This document shows, one piece after another, positions 43,418 to 53,130 of a stretch of 64,000 nucleotides of DNA. The DNA is from Streptomyces mirabilis (GTDB taxonomy: Bacteria > Actinomycetota > Actinomycetes > Streptomycetales > Streptomycetaceae): NCBI RefSeq assembly GCF_039503195.1, contig NZ_JBCJKP010000001.1, positions 10,416,001-10,480,000 of the forward strand, given 5' to 3'. Position numbers and translations under genes: made by a program. Numbering within the stretch: position 1 is the stretch's first letter; the number at the start of each line of letters is the position of its first letter. A model generated the notes under the pieces. That model made no database searches and had not been told where the DNA came from. It saw only the letters and a list, made by a program, of their open reading frames with translations.

Positions 43418-44337
43418 CCTTGACCTCAACTGTTCCGACAGGGTCCACAGCCGTCGTGCGTTGTCCGGATCGACGGCGTAGCGGGCGACTCCGTGCAGCG
43501 TGCCGGAGCGACGGTCGATGACCTCGGTCTCGTTGCAGTCGACGAAGTAGCGGCCGCCGACGCCTTCGAGGAGGGGGAGGCGGCGAGGAGCACCGAGGTG
43601 GCGGCGCCCTGCTCGACGCTCTTGATGAGGTGGGCGGGAACCCTTCCGCTCCCGCGGCCTCCGGTGTGGCGCTGGAGGTTGGTGTAGATCGCGCCCGGCA
43701 TCACCGCGTTGGCGGTGATGTTGTCGGCGGCCCAGCGACGGGTCGCCTCCACCGCGAAGAGGACACCCGCGGTCTTGGACTGACCGTAGGCGAGCCATGG
43801 ATCGTAGGGGCGGAAAGCGAAGTTGACGTCGTCGAACACCACCGGGGACTGCTGATGACCGGTGGAGCTGACCACGACGACGCGGGCGGCGCCGTCGGCG
43901 GCCAACGCGCCGTGCAGGCCAGTGGTGAGAGCGAAGTGCCCGAGATGGTTGGTGGCGAACTGCCACTCCCAACCCTGTTCGGTGTACTGCTCGGGGCAGG
44001 CCATGACGCCCGCGTTGTTCACCAGCACATGCAGTGGGCCCTCCCAGGCGGTGGTGAAGGCGGTGACGGACGCGGGGTCGGTCAGGTCCAGGTGCGTGAC
44101 ACGCACCTCCTGGTTGCCGGTCGTCCCGGTGATGTCCTTGGCGACACGTTCGCCCGCCGTCATGTCCCGGACGGCGAGGGTCACTTCCGCACCGGTGCCG
44201 GCGAGCGCGTGGGCCGTTGCCGCCCCGAGGCCGGAGGAGGCGCCGGTGACCACGGCGCGGCGGCCGGTGAGGTCGATTCCCTGCGCGACCTCGGTGGCCG
44301 TGCTGGAGAAACCGAACGGGGTCGTGATGGCACTCAC
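43406..44337 (-). CDS. SDR-family NAD(P)-dependent oxidoreductase (frameshifted near its end)
   Basis: A short-chain dehydrogenase of about 310 residues: cofactor motif VVTGASSGLGAATAHAL (about 29-45), LHVLVNNAGVMACPE, and the active-site YGQSK after VSSTGHQQ. At the five-G run 43573-43577 (plus strand) the frame breaks; adding one base lets LLEGVGGRYFVDCNETEV and the rest continue to a stop at 43406, as in relatives. In the unbroken frame it would end at 43426 with an unrelated tail. The GTG start at 44337 has AAGGAG eight bases upstream. The break is in a homopolymer, so it may be a sequencing error. Confidence 0.85.
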
Positions 44338-44440
44338 GGATGAACTCCTTGCTGTGAGCTGAGGTAGCCGTGCTGAACTCGCCGAGGGCTGAACGGCTTC
44401 TGCAGTCGCTGTGTGCTGGTCCGCGCGCGATCTTTCGAGG

Positions 44441-45328
44441 TCAGGGCCTGAGCAGTCGGTCCTGTTCCACCGGCGGAGTCCCGTCGTGCCAGGGCAGGGC
44501 CTTGCCGAAGCGGATCAACTCGCCGTAGAGGGCGGGATCGACGTGCTCGGTGAAGATCAGGTCGAGCACCGCACGGGCGGCCTCGGAAGGCGACTGTGCC
44601 TGGCTGAAGTCGCTGAACCAGGGCCGGGAGGTGGCGGTGTCGACCATGCCGGGGCACACGGAGGCGACCAGGGTGCCGTCGGCGAGGTCGCGCTCGCGGC
44701 GTTCGGCCGCGACCGCGCGGACGGCGGCGACCTGGGCCACCTTCGAGGGCACGTTCAGCCAGCGTGGCCAGCCCGCCTCCTCGGCGGTCCTGTTGTGGAG
44801 GGCGCTGCGCCAGGACTCGACGGCGTACTCGACCTGGTCGAGGCTCGCCCCCTCGAACAGGTGGTGCAGCCGCGGATCGAGGTGGCCGAGAGTGCCCAGG
44901 CTGCTGGCCACGACGATCAGTCGGCCGCCCGGACGCAGGACGGGGCCGAACGAGCGCAGGATCGCATGGGTGGCGGTGTTGGAGACGTCGATGAACTCGT
45001 CGGCGCGCTCGGCCTGGGACTCCTCGGGCAGCAGTCGGGCGACGGCGTTGGAGAGCACGACATCGACGCCGCCGTGCCGTGCCCGGAGTTCGTCGGCGAG
45101 TCGGGCGATGTCGTCGGTGTCGGTGACGTCCAGGACCTGGCCCCGGACATGGCTGCGTGTGCCCGGCAGTTGCGCCACTTCACGGGCGGCGTCCGAGACG
45201 CGCTGGTGGCTGCGGCCGGTGAGCAGTACGACGTCGTCGGGATCCATACGGGCCGCCAGCCCTTCGGCGAGCGCACGTCCGAGTCCCTGGTTGGCGCCCG
45301 TGACGAGGGCGATTCGCGAAGCGTTCAT
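44441..45328 (-). CDS. SDR-family oxidoreductase
   Basis: A 295-residue short-chain dehydrogenase: IALVTGANQGLGRALAEGLA (cofactor loop, about 6-25), DVVLSNAVARLLPEE (in place of NNAG), SSLGTLGHLD and a Tyr-containing stretch VEYAVESWRSALHNRT. The active-site pattern is less regular than in the SDR at 43406, with YAVES instead of YxxxK, so activity is uncertain. It is divergent from a LysR regulator, a usual arrangement where the regulator controls the reductase. ATG 45328. Confidence 0.85.
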   Translation of the reverse strand: MNASRIALVTGANQGLGRALAEGLAARMDPDDVVLLTGRSHQRVSDAAREVAQLPGTRSHVRGQVLDVTDTDDIARLADELRARHGGVDVVLSNAVARLLPEESQAERADEFIDVSNTATHAILRSFGPVLRPGGRLIVVASSLGTLGHLDPRLHHLFEGASLDQVEYAVESWRSALHNRTAEEAGWPRWLNVPSKVAQVAAVRAVAAERRERDLADGTLVASVCPGMVDTATSRPWFSDFSQAQSPSEAARAVLDLIFTEHVDPALYGELIRFGKALPWHDGTPPVEQDRLLRP

Positions 45329-45451
45329 GCATGCCACGCTAGAAACGCGGCGGCCATGAGTCCAACGAAATTCACGCACAGCTAGTATGCGCAATTGGCA
45401 TGGAGCATGGGGTATGGGCAAGTGATCAATGATCATGGATTTGGAAGTGTC

Positions 45452-46384
45452 ATGGACTTCACGGATGTGTCGCTGACCGCGCTGCGCGTCTTCCGCGCCG
45501 TGGCCGAACAGGGGACCTTCACCGCGGCCGCGGCGTCGCTGGGCTACACCCAGTCGGCCGTGTCCCGGCAGATCGCCGCGATCGAACGCGTGGCGGGAGC
45601 GGAGCTGCTGGAGCGGCGTCGCGACGGAGTACGGCTGACCGCGGCCGGTCTCGTGGTCATGCGCCGTGCGACGACCGTGCTCGACGAGATCGACGCGACG
45701 GCACGCGAACTGTCCGGTCTGCCGGGGCAGACCGGGACGGTCCGGCTGGGATGGTTCCCCAGTGCCGGGGCCGTCCTGCTGCCCCGGGCCCTGGTCGCGC
45801 TGCGCCGTACGGACCCCGGCCTGCACATCGTCAGCCGCGAAGGCAGCACTCCGGCGCTCGTGCGCGCCCTGCGGGCCGGCAGCCTGGACCTCGCTCTCCT
45901 GGCGTCGGCGCCGCCCTTCCGGCCGCCGGACGCCGAGTCGCCTCCACTGGCTCTGCACACGCTCACCGAACGAGCGCTGTGCCTGGCGCTGCCCGCCACC
46001 CACCCGCTCGCCCGCGGCGCCTTCGTCGACGTGGCCGATCTGCGCGGGCAGCGCTGGATCGCCGGCTCCTCCTCCGGTGAGGACCGGCTGATGGGGGTGT
46101 GGCCCGGTCTGGACGAACGCCCCGAGATCGCCCACACCGCCCGTGACTGGCTGGCCAAGCTTCACCTCGTCGCCGCCGGGTGCGGACTGACCACCGTGCC
46201 GCCCGCAATCGCCCAGGCGGCACCACCGGGGGTACGCATCCTTCCCGTGCGCGGTGGACCCCAGGAGCAGCGGCGTCTGTTCCTGGCCCGTCTTCCTCAC
46301 CCGCCGAGCGAACCGGTCACGCGTGTGGCAGCCGCCCTGCGTGCCGCGGCCCTCGACGGCGACCCACAGGGCTCAGACGCGTGA
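45452..46384 (+). CDS. LysR-family regulator
   Basis: A 310-residue LysR regulator: helix-turn-helix ALRVFRAVAEQGTFTAAAAS through YTQSAVSRQIAAIERVAGAE (residues about 8-48), then a periplasmic-binding-type effector domain starting GTVRLGWFPSAGAVLLPRAL. The ATG at 45452 is 123 bases from the divergent SDR start, and GGAAG lies upstream. It presumably regulates that SDR gene. Confidence 0.9.
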   Translation: MDFTDVSLTALRVFRAVAEQGTFTAAAASLGYTQSAVSRQIAAIERVAGAELLERRRDGVRLTAAGLVVMRRATTVLDEIDATARELSGLPGQTGTVRLGWFPSAGAVLLPRALVALRRTDPGLHIVSREGSTPALVRALRAGSLDLALLASAPPFRPPDAESPPLALHTLTERALCLALPATHPLARGAFVDVADLRGQRWIAGSSSGEDRLMGVWPGLDERPEIAHTARDWLAKLHLVAAGCGLTTVPPAIAQAAPPGVRILPVRGGPQEQRRLFLARLPHPPSEPVTRVAAALRAAALDGDPQGSDA

Positions 46385-46403
46385 CGAACGCGCTTCCCCC
46401 ATG

Positions 46404-47087
46404 TCACCGCCGGCTCGGGACGACACGGACGTTGACGTTCTTCATCAGTGGCTGATCGCTCTGCGTGCTGTAGTCGGCCGCACCGATGAGGGCGTTCATC
46501 TCGGGCATGTACCCCGCCGCGCAGCCACGGGGCGTGTCGTGGCTCAACGCCCGGTATCCGGTGAGGGAGCGCGTGCTGCCGTCCTTGGAGGTGGCCGTGA
46601 TGTCGACCAGGCTGCCGGGGGTGATGCCACGCGAGCGCATGTCGGCGCGGTTCATGAGGACGAGTGTGCGCAGGTTCTTGATACCCCGGTAGCGGTCGTC
46701 GTCGGAGTAGATGGTCGTGTTCCACTGGTCGTGGGAGCGCGTCGTCTGCAGCACCAGCATGTCGTCCTTGGGCACGACATCCGGCAGTACGGCGGCGGAG
46801 AACTCGGCCCGGCCGGACGGGGTGAGGAAGACGAGTTCGCGGGCCGGTTGCTTGATCCGGAACCCCAGCGGCAGCCGGACGCGGCGGTTGAAGTCCGCGA
46901 AGCCGTCCAGGGCTTGGGCCATGATGTCCCGGATACGGTCGTAGTCCTCGATGTACTGCTCCCACGGGACGGCGCTGTCGGGAAGAGTCGCCCGCGCCAT
47001 CCCGGCGATGACGGCGGGTTCGGACAGCAGATGTGGCGACGTGCCGTTGGTGCTCTCCGGACGAACCGCGCTCGCCGTCTTTCCCAT
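46404..47087 (-). pseudogene. FdhF/YdeP-type molybdopterin oxidoreductase, C-terminal fragment
   Basis: About 220 residues match the end of formate-dehydrogenase-like molybdopterin oxidoreductases: HLLSEPAVIAGMARATLP near the start, FLTPSGRAEFSAAVLPDVVP, the molybdopterin-guanine-dinucleotide-binding barrel with MLVLQTTRSHDQWNTTIYSD and MNRADMRSRGITPGSLVDIT, and GCAAGYMPEMNALIG. Full-length members have about 750 residues with the iron-sulfur and main cofactor domains first; those are missing. An ATG at 47087 might still be used but the product would lack the active site. Confidence 0.75.
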
Positions 47088-47297
47088 GCTGGGCGCTTTC
47101 ACCCAGCGAAGCGGAGCGCTCCGTCCACCGCGTGCGGGGTGAGCGCGCCGCGCGGCGAGAGGACGCGCGTCAAGGTGGTGGGGTGATGGCGGGACATAGC
47201 ACCGAGGTCGTCCGGGACACCATGCCAATCGCGCGATCCACCCGTGGAATTGCCACATCTGCCCCCTTCTTCGAGATCAGTGAACGTGGATTCCTGA

Positions 47298-47930
47298 TCA
47301 GTGAACGAGGATTCCTGCGAAGAGGTTGATGGCGGTAGCCAGAATGCTGGTGCCGAAGACGTACGACAGCAATGTGTGCCGGAGCACCATCGAGCGGACC
47401 ACCGCACTGGAGACGTCGGTGTCGGAGACCTGGTAGGTCATGCCGAGGTTGTAGCTGAAGTAGAAGAAGTCCCGGTACGCCGGCGGCTGGTCGGAGTTGA
47501 AATCGATCCCGCCCCCGGAATCCACGTAGTACAGGTACGCGTAGCGGGTGGCGTACATCAGATGCAGTGCCGCCCAGGCCATGAACACGCCGAGCAGCGC
47601 CGTCGCGGCATGGCCACTGTCGGAGTTGCCGAGCAGGAATACCACGATGCCGACCAGACCGCACAGAGCGACGGTGACGACGACGATTTCTTCGAGGACG
47701 GGACGCAGGTCCTCGCGTCGAGCGTTGCGTCGGGTCGCGGCGGCGTCCATCGGCCACAGCACGATCCAGCCGACCACCACGAAGAACGTCTGGGTCGCGG
47801 CGATACCCGCGAGAATGGCCAGCGGGGTGTCGCTGGACAATGCGACGGCCACGCCGACCGCCGCGCCGACGGCGACCGAGATGCCGAGCCGTGGGACTGC
47901 GGAAAGCGACAAACGGATGCTCACGCTCAC
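47298..47930 (-). CDS. DUF1345 membrane protein
   Basis: A 210-residue protein with about five hydrophobic helices and the DUF1345 signature [21 protein letters not shown] near residue 160, followed by [20 protein letters not shown]. The charged loop [13 protein letters not shown] separates helices 2 and 3. Function is unknown. The start is uncertain: GTG 47930 ([15 protein letters not shown]) was chosen since the family N-terminus follows; the frame is open up to 48011 without a clear ribosome-binding site. Confidence 0.85.
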   Translation of the reverse strand: MSVSIRLSLSAVPRLGISVAVGAAVGVAVALSSDTPLAILAGIAATQTFFVVVGWIVLWPMDAAATRRNARREDLRPVLEEIVVVTVALCGLVGIVVFLLGNSDSGHAATALLGVFMAWAALHLMYATRYAYLYYVDSGGGIDFNSDQPPAYRDFFYFSYNLGMTYQVSDTDVSSAVVRSMVLRHTLLSYVFGTSILATAINLFAGILVH

Positions 47931-48027
47931 AAGCCACAACGGTAGTGCTTCGTGGCGGCACGGCGAGAGCGGGACCAGGGGTGACGGTATCCCGCCCACG
48001 GCCGGGTGCACGTATGCCGCGCCATCC

Positions 48028-48408
48028 CTACACGGGTGAATGGCCCACCAGGTAGTCCCGCACGGCTTCGGGCAGCCCCGCGTCGAGGGCTTCGGCGAAC
48101 GGAGCCCAGCGGATCTGCTCCGGGTCGAGTCGCGCCTCCGCCGAGGGAGCCCGGCTCAACAGCTGGCACACCACAGCGGGCCGTGCGTCCGCTCCAGCCG
48201 ACCCCTGCGCCCGCAGCACGGATGTGCCGTCGACGAGGTACCCGGTGAGCTCGTACACCAGGCGCGCCGCGCCGGCCTGTGCCGACTCGGCGGGCTGCGG
48301 GGTGCCCGACGGCAGCCCCCAGCTGTCCTGCGCGGCCACCATCAGCAGACGCCCGTCGTACACGACGACCGCGTCCACCCCGCCCCGGGCAGCCTGCTCC
48401 AGCGTCAT
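48028..48408 (-). CDS. Nudix-type hydrolase
   Basis: A 126-residue small Nudix-like protein: [40 protein letters not shown] as a degenerate Nudix box (the REUXEE core reads RLVYELTG, weaker than usual), and [16 protein letters not shown]. The degenerate box makes catalysis doubtful. ATG 48408. Confidence 0.75.
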   Translation of the reverse strand: MTLEQAARGGVDAVVVYDGRLLMVAAQDSWGLPSGTPQPAESAQAGAARLVYELTGYLVDGTSVLRAQGSAGADARPAVVCQLLSRAPSAEARLDPEQIRWAPFAEALDAGLPEAVRDYLVGHSPV

Positions 48409-48636
48409 GGCCCAACCGTCCCTTTCCTCCTCGCGCGACCGGCCGACCGGCCCCGTCCGAGCCCCCAATTCCTACCCGGGGCACATCCGTTCACGCGGCA
48501 CGGCGAGCTCGCGACGATGCTCGCAAGCAGCGGAATCGCCCGTCGTCACCCAGCTGTTCCACCTGCACAACGGGAGCGGGAATGACCAGTGAAGCCGTTT
48601 CCCAGGGCGATCCCCGTCCGCTCGGGCGCCGTGCGG

Positions 48637-49452
48637 TCACGAGCCGAGTGCCACCACGGCCTCGTCGGTGTACACCAGGAAGGTCAGGCTCTGGCGGAAG
48701 TACAACTCGATCTCGTTCGCGTCATGAGCGGTGTAGCCGATCGCGAGGTCCTCACCGAGCCGCAGTTCGAAGTCCCCACCGCGGGTGGACAGCAGAAAGG
48801 CGCCGTCGACCGCGGGCGCCCAGATGGGCGGGGCGTCCAGCATCCGGCTGAGATGCTCCGTGATCGGATAGCCGTGGTCGGACGTCTCGCTCACCAGGGT
48901 GTACGCGTCGGCGCCCAGCAGCAGCGAATACGGGCCGGCGACTCCGGCCAGGCGCAGGGTCGTCAGCGCGCGGCTGACGGCATCCGGGTACGCACGTGTC
49001 TCCACCGGCAGGGCGTGCACAGGATGGGAGGTACGCCTGCGCAGCCCGTCGATACCCGCTGCCTCGTACCCCTCGAAGACGGCCCGGTCCTCGGTGAACG
49101 CCATGGCGCGCGCCGCGTCCTTGACCGGTTGCCAGTCGGAGTCGTTCGAGCCGCGCTCTACGTCGTCCACCGCATCGCGACCGACCTTGAAGGGGACGCG
49201 CAGTTCGACCAGGGGCTGCACTTGGCGCAGCAGAGCGGTGACGCCCGGTCCGGGCCCTTCGATGTGGGTGAGATGGCCGGTGCCGACCGAGGCAAGCGCG
49301 GGACCGTCGGGTCCGGTGACGTCCACGACACGACGGCCCCCCACGTTGCGCTGGAAGGTACGGCGGGCTTCCTCCTCGATCTGTGCCCATGCCTCGGGCG
49401 TGATCGGCGCCAGTTCGCGGTGCAGGTTGTTCATACCGTTGGGCGTGGACAC
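48637..49452 (-). CDS. Family 1 encapsulin shell protein
   Basis: A 271-residue HK97-fold encapsulin: MNNLHRELAPITPEAWAQIE at the N-terminus, PLVELRVPFKVGRDAVDDVE, FEGYEAAGIDGLRR, YSLLLGADAYTLVSETSDHG and the final FRQSLTFLVYTDEAVVAL. Shells of 60 or 180 copies package peroxidases. The preceding DyP gene carries a cargo tail, so this is its compartment. GTG 49452 was chosen because AAAGGAG lies nine bases upstream, inside the last codons of the DyP gene; ATG 49434 is the alternative. Only four bases separate the two genes. Confidence 0.93.
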   Translation of the reverse strand: MSTPNGMNNLHRELAPITPEAWAQIEEEARRTFQRNVGGRRVVDVTGPDGPALASVGTGHLTHIEGPGPGVTALLRQVQPLVELRVPFKVGRDAVDDVERGSNDSDWQPVKDAARAMAFTEDRAVFEGYEAAGIDGLRRRTSHPVHALPVETRAYPDAVSRALTTLRLAGVAGPYSLLLGADAYTLVSETSDHGYPITEHLSRMLDAPPIWAPAVDGAFLLSTRGGDFELRLGEDLAIGYTAHDANEIELYFRQSLTFLVYTDEAVVALGS

Positions 49453-49456
49453 GTGA

Positions 49457-50440
49457 TCAGGCTCCTTTGAGACTGCCGATCCCCAGGGAGCCCTCGGTCG
49501 CCGGCGCTCCGGTGGGCGCGGCGGGTGGGTCGTCGAGGAGATCGACGCTCGGTACGTGGAACAGACAGCCGGTGACCGCCGTGGAGAAGTCGAGGATTCG
49601 GTCGTGGGTATGGGGGTGGTCACCGAGGAACATGTTCCTCAGCATCTGCTCGGTCACCTCGGGAGTGCGCGCATAGCCGATGAAGTAGGTACCGAACTCC
49701 CTTTGCCCGATGCTGCCGAACGGCATGTTGTCACGGAGGATCTTCCGTTCGTTTCCGTCCGCGTCGGTGATGGTGTTCAGTGCGACATGCGAGTCCGCGG
49801 GCTTGATGTCGTCCGGCATTTCGACGTTCGCCAGCTTTGTGCGGCCGATGACCTTTTCCTGTTCCTGCGTGGGCAACGCGTTCCAGGCGGCAAGGTCGTG
49901 CACGTACTTCTGCACGATCACGTAGCTGCCGCCCGCGAAATCGGGGTCCTCGTCACCGATGAACACCGCGTCGGCCGCGACCCGGCCCTCGGGGTTCTCG
50001 CTGCCGTCGACGAAGCCGAGGAGGTCGCGCTCGTCGAAGTACTTGAAACCGTGCACCTCGTCCACCACGGCGACCGCTCCGTAGAGGCGTTCGCCGATCA
50101 ACTGGGCCAGTTCGAAACAAAGGTCCATGTGGTGGGCTCGCAGATGGAAGAGCAGGTCACCTGGGGTGGACGGGGCTCGGTGCCGGGAGCCCGTCAACGC
50201 GACGAACGGATGCAGATCGCGTGGGCGGGGTCCTGCGAAGAGCCGGTCCCAGGCGGCGGAGCCGATGCCGACGACGCAACTCAGCCCCGCGTCCGGAGCG
50301 CGGAAACTGACCGATCGTCGCAACCCGGCCACATCCTGGAGCAGATCGCGAACAGCGGGCTCGCCGCCAGGTGCCATGGTGCACACGAGGAACAGGGCGG
50401 CTTTGGCGGGCGGGGCGATCACGAACTGCGACTCAACCAC
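49457..50440 (-). CDS. DyP-type peroxidase, encapsulin cargo
   Basis: A 327-residue dye-decolourising haem peroxidase: GxxDG motif in LLGFVDGSENPEG (about 143-155), proximal haem histidine in KPADSHVALNTI, distal arginine in KILRDNMPFG. The C-terminus after a PA-rich linker is EGSLGIGSLKGA, matching the known encapsulin targeting peptide. It should be enclosed in the shell encoded by the next gene. GTG 50440 is preceded by AGGAGG. It lacks an export signal, unlike EfeB at 32913. Confidence 0.95.
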   Translation of the reverse strand: MVESQFVIAPPAKAALFLVCTMAPGGEPAVRDLLQDVAGLRRSVSFRAPDAGLSCVVGIGSAAWDRLFAGPRPRDLHPFVALTGSRHRAPSTPGDLLFHLRAHHMDLCFELAQLIGERLYGAVAVVDEVHGFKYFDERDLLGFVDGSENPEGRVAADAVFIGDEDPDFAGGSYVIVQKYVHDLAAWNALPTQEQEKVIGRTKLANVEMPDDIKPADSHVALNTITDADGNERKILRDNMPFGSIGQREFGTYFIGYARTPEVTEQMLRNMFLGDHPHTHDRILDFSTAVTGCLFHVPSVDLLDDPPAAPTGAPATEGSLGIGSLKGA

Positions 50441-50718
50441 GGAGCCTGCCTCCTACTTGTCGTGGCTATGGCGCTACGCACGGCAGGATAACGTGAGGAA
50501 ACACAATAAATACTAGGATTGGGTCATGGTGATGTCGACCGGTGCGGGTACACCGGCGCCTGCCTGCGTGAATCGCACCCGACTCCGGGTGGTCGAGGAT
50601 TGGCGCCCCCATCCATTGCGCCTTCTTCACGAGGGAATCCTGGCGATCCGCACAAGGGGTCGTAAAAGGATGGTGGCGGACAGGACTTCGAGGCGAAGAC
50701 CCGCCGGGGCGAACCGGT

Positions 50719-51341
50719 CTACGCCACGGGGCCGAGGTTGCCTTCGAGGGTCGTCCGAGTGATCGGAGGGCGGTCCCATAGCGCGAGGAGTTCGTTGGCG
50801 AGGGCCACGATCGGGAGCGGGTGGCGGGTGCCGTGGATCTCGATGGAGGCGGCCGACAGGCTACGCGGGACAGCTTCGGCATCGAGCAGGACACGCCAAT
50901 CCTCCGGCCCGAGTTCCAGGAACTCGAGCCCGGTCAGCTCGGCGATCTCCAGCGGGTCGGCGAGCGTACCGGGGTAGGCCGTGAGAGTCCGCAGGCGGGG
51001 GAGCCCGGTGACGGGGGCGAGGCTGAGCGGCTCCCCCTCCCACACGCCGATGGACAGGACCTCCAGCTCGGGATGGGCGGCGGCCTCGACACTGCTCAGG
51101 CTTCCGATGTTCACCCGGGCCACGGCCGGTGGCTGGTCCCCGCGAGGGCCCCGCCGCCCTTCGCCGAGTCCGTTCGACACCAGGCCGGTGAGGGAGTCGG
51201 CGAGCAGGTCGCCGCCGACGTCCTGCTCATGGTCGAGCATGATGATCTGTCCCGCGTGTCCGCGCGGGCCCGGTGTCAGGTCCACCGCGATGCGGTCGCC
51301 GCCGCCGTTGTCGCCGAAGACGATCCAGCCGGGGGAGCCCA
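50719..51341 (-). pseudogene. SMI1/KNR4-family protein, 3' part (split by an insertion sequence)
   Basis: This is the continuation of the gene at 52958-52242. It begins with GSPGWIVFGDNGGGDRIAVD, the second half of an SMI1/KNR4 (SUKH) domain, with the typical FGDNGGGD motif. It then has leucine-rich stretches such as LEVLSIGVWEGEPLSLAPVT and GLPRLRTLTAY. If the IS and one CTAG copy are removed, the codons ...CAG GGG CTA GTG GGC... restore one frame. The product would be about 440 residues in total. SUKH proteins often serve as immunity proteins to toxins. Confidence 0.75.
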
Positions 51342-51345
51342 CTAG

Positions 51346-52237
51346 GCCCTGTCGTCAAATGATGATCTTGAGTGGTGGATCATGGTCGGGTGATACGTCG
51401 TCATGAACTGTCCGATGCCGAGTGGGAGTTCGTCCGGCCGTTGCTGCCCGCGTCCTTGCGGGGCCGCAAGCGGTTGGACGACCGAAGGGTCCTCAACGGG
51501 ATCGTGTGGAAGTTCCGCACCGGCACGGCCTGGCGGGATGTGCCCGAGCGGTACGGATCGTGGGCCACGCTGCACACCCGTTTCCGCCGGTGGGCCAAGG
51601 ACGGCACCTTCGAGCGGATGCTGCGGGCCGCGCAGGCCAAGGCGGACGCGGCCGGGGACATCGACTGGCTGGTGTCGGTCGACTCCACCGTCGTGCGGGC
51701 CCACCAGCACGCGGCCGGGGCCCGAAAGGGGGCTCTGCCCGCCGGCACTCGGACGCTCGCGGGGTGGCCTGACCAGCAAGATCCACCTTGCCTGCGATGG
51801 GCTCGGCCGCCCGCTGGCCTTCACCCTCACGGGCGGGAACACCAACGACTGCACGCAGTTCACCGCCGTGATGGAAGCGATCCGGGTGCCCCGTCCCGGG
51901 CCGGGACGGCCCCGGGTGCGGCCCGCCCACGTCCTCGGCGACAAGGGCTACAGCTCCCGCGCGATACGGACCTGGCTGCGACACCGAGACATCCCGCACA
52001 CCATCCCCGAGCGGGCGGACCAAGTCCGCAACCGGCTCCGGCGCGGCAGCCGGGGCGGGCGTCCGCCGGCCTTCGACAAGCAGGTCTACAAGCGGCGCAA
52101 CGTCGTGGAACGCTGCTTCAACCGCCTCAAGCAATGGCGCGGCATCGCGACCCGCTACGACAAGACCGCCGAGTCCTACCAAGCAGCCGTCACCCTCGCC
52201 TCGCTCCTGATGTGGGCGTGACATTTGACGACAACTC
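51346..52237 (+). mobile_element. IS5-family insertion sequence (IS427-like), 892 bp
   Basis: The element is flanked by direct copies of CTAG (51342-51345 and 52238-52241). Its ends are imperfect inverted repeats: left GCCCTGTCGTCAAATG and right, reverse complemented, GAGTTGTCGTCAAATG. It contains a transposase in two frames. It sits within the SMI1/KNR4 gene on the opposite strand, and the coding sequence can be restored by excising it, so the insertion is recent. Confidence 0.9.
51372..52221 (+). CDS. IS5-family transposase, two overlapping frames
   Basis: Frame A (from 51372 or the following starts) has the helical N-terminal domain RRHELSDAEWEFVRPLLPAS and GTAWRDVPERYGSW, and the first catalytic Asp in LVSVDSTVVRAHQHAAG. 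Frame B continues with RSRGGLTSKIHLACDGLGRP, LGDKGYSSRAIRTWLR (second Asp) and the DDE glutamate in RRNVVERCFNRLKQW. The frames meet near 51725-51760 at a GAAAGGGGG run, a plausible slippage site. Many IS427-group elements need programmed frameshifting to make the full protein. Confidence 0.88.
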
Positions 52238-52241
52238 CTAG

Positions 52242-52958
52242 CCCCTGCACCGCGGCGTCGGGTGGGTGCCGACCGCCTTCATCGCCGCGAACTTCCAGGG
52301 GGACGGACATCACGCGGTGGAGCACCTTCAGCTCGTCGGGCAACACGATGCCGAGGCGCGCCTCCGCGGCGGCGATCTCCGCCACGGTGGCGCCGACGGC
52401 ATCGGGGATCCGCTCGCGGAGCGTCCGCTCCAGCGACGCCAGAGCCACCGACGGGGCGGGCACCGCCGCGGGGACCGGTTCGGGAAGGCGGCGCCAGGGC
52501 TCGGGGACGGCATCCTCGACCAGGATGAGGGAACCGGGATGCGCATTGCCGATACCGGACTCCGCGGCGGGGCTCGGGTGGAGCAGGTGGAGTACGGCAC
52601 TCCCGTCGCGCGCGATCTCCGCCGCGAACGAGATGTCGTCGACACCCGCGTCCGCGAGTGCGCCACGCACCCGCTCCACCGCGTCGAACTCGTCCTGAAG
52701 GTCCTCGATCTGGAGGGCTCGTCCGGGCTGCGGGCGCCGCCGCGGCATGGGCAGGCTCGATCCGTGTCGGCCGATCCGTCCCGCCACGTAGCCGCCCGGT
52801 GCGGCGATGCTCTCCGCGTCGGCGGTTCGCAGAAGCCGCAGCACGGGCTCCCAGGTCGCGAAGTCATGTATCGAGGGCAACGCCGGTTTCCGGTCGCTCT
52901 GGTGAACCGGCCTCGCGCTTTCGCGAGTACGGCTGGCGGGTGTCTGATGGTTGCTCAA
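52242..52958 (-). pseudogene. SMI1/KNR4-family protein, 5' part (split by an insertion sequence)
   Basis: It starts at TTG 52958 (SNHQTPASRTRESARPVHQS), with an N-terminal region of unknown fold containing FATWEPVLRLLRTADAESIA. Toward the end comes the beginning of the SMI1/KNR4 domain: ATVAEIAAAEARLGIVLPDE, LKVLHRVMSVPLEVRGDEGG. The reading frame then enters the IS at 52241. The remainder of the domain is at 51341-50719. The insertion inactivates the gene. Confidence 0.75.
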
Positions 52959-53130
52959 AGAGCCGAGGAGCGCCGCCGACTTGGGACGAAGGGACCTGTC
53001 GAGGGTCCCGCTCGTCGCCGGGAGAGCCGCGCTCCTCGGGTGAGTCAGCGTATCGGGACCTCCTCGCGTGGGTGTGCTGAGAGCGACGGCGACCGCGCGG
53101 TGGCGCAGGCCGTCGGCGTGCCGCTCATGA

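Noticed and set aside
44441..46300. Minus-strand frame of 619 codons extending the second SDR upstream
   Set aside because: The SDR cofactor motif begins right after ATG 45328; the extension is antisense of the LysR gene.
50441..50718. Small plus-strand frame of 78 codons after the DyP start
   Set aside because: Arg-rich, without ribosome-binding site or recognisable motif; treated as non-coding, and nothing else was seen there.
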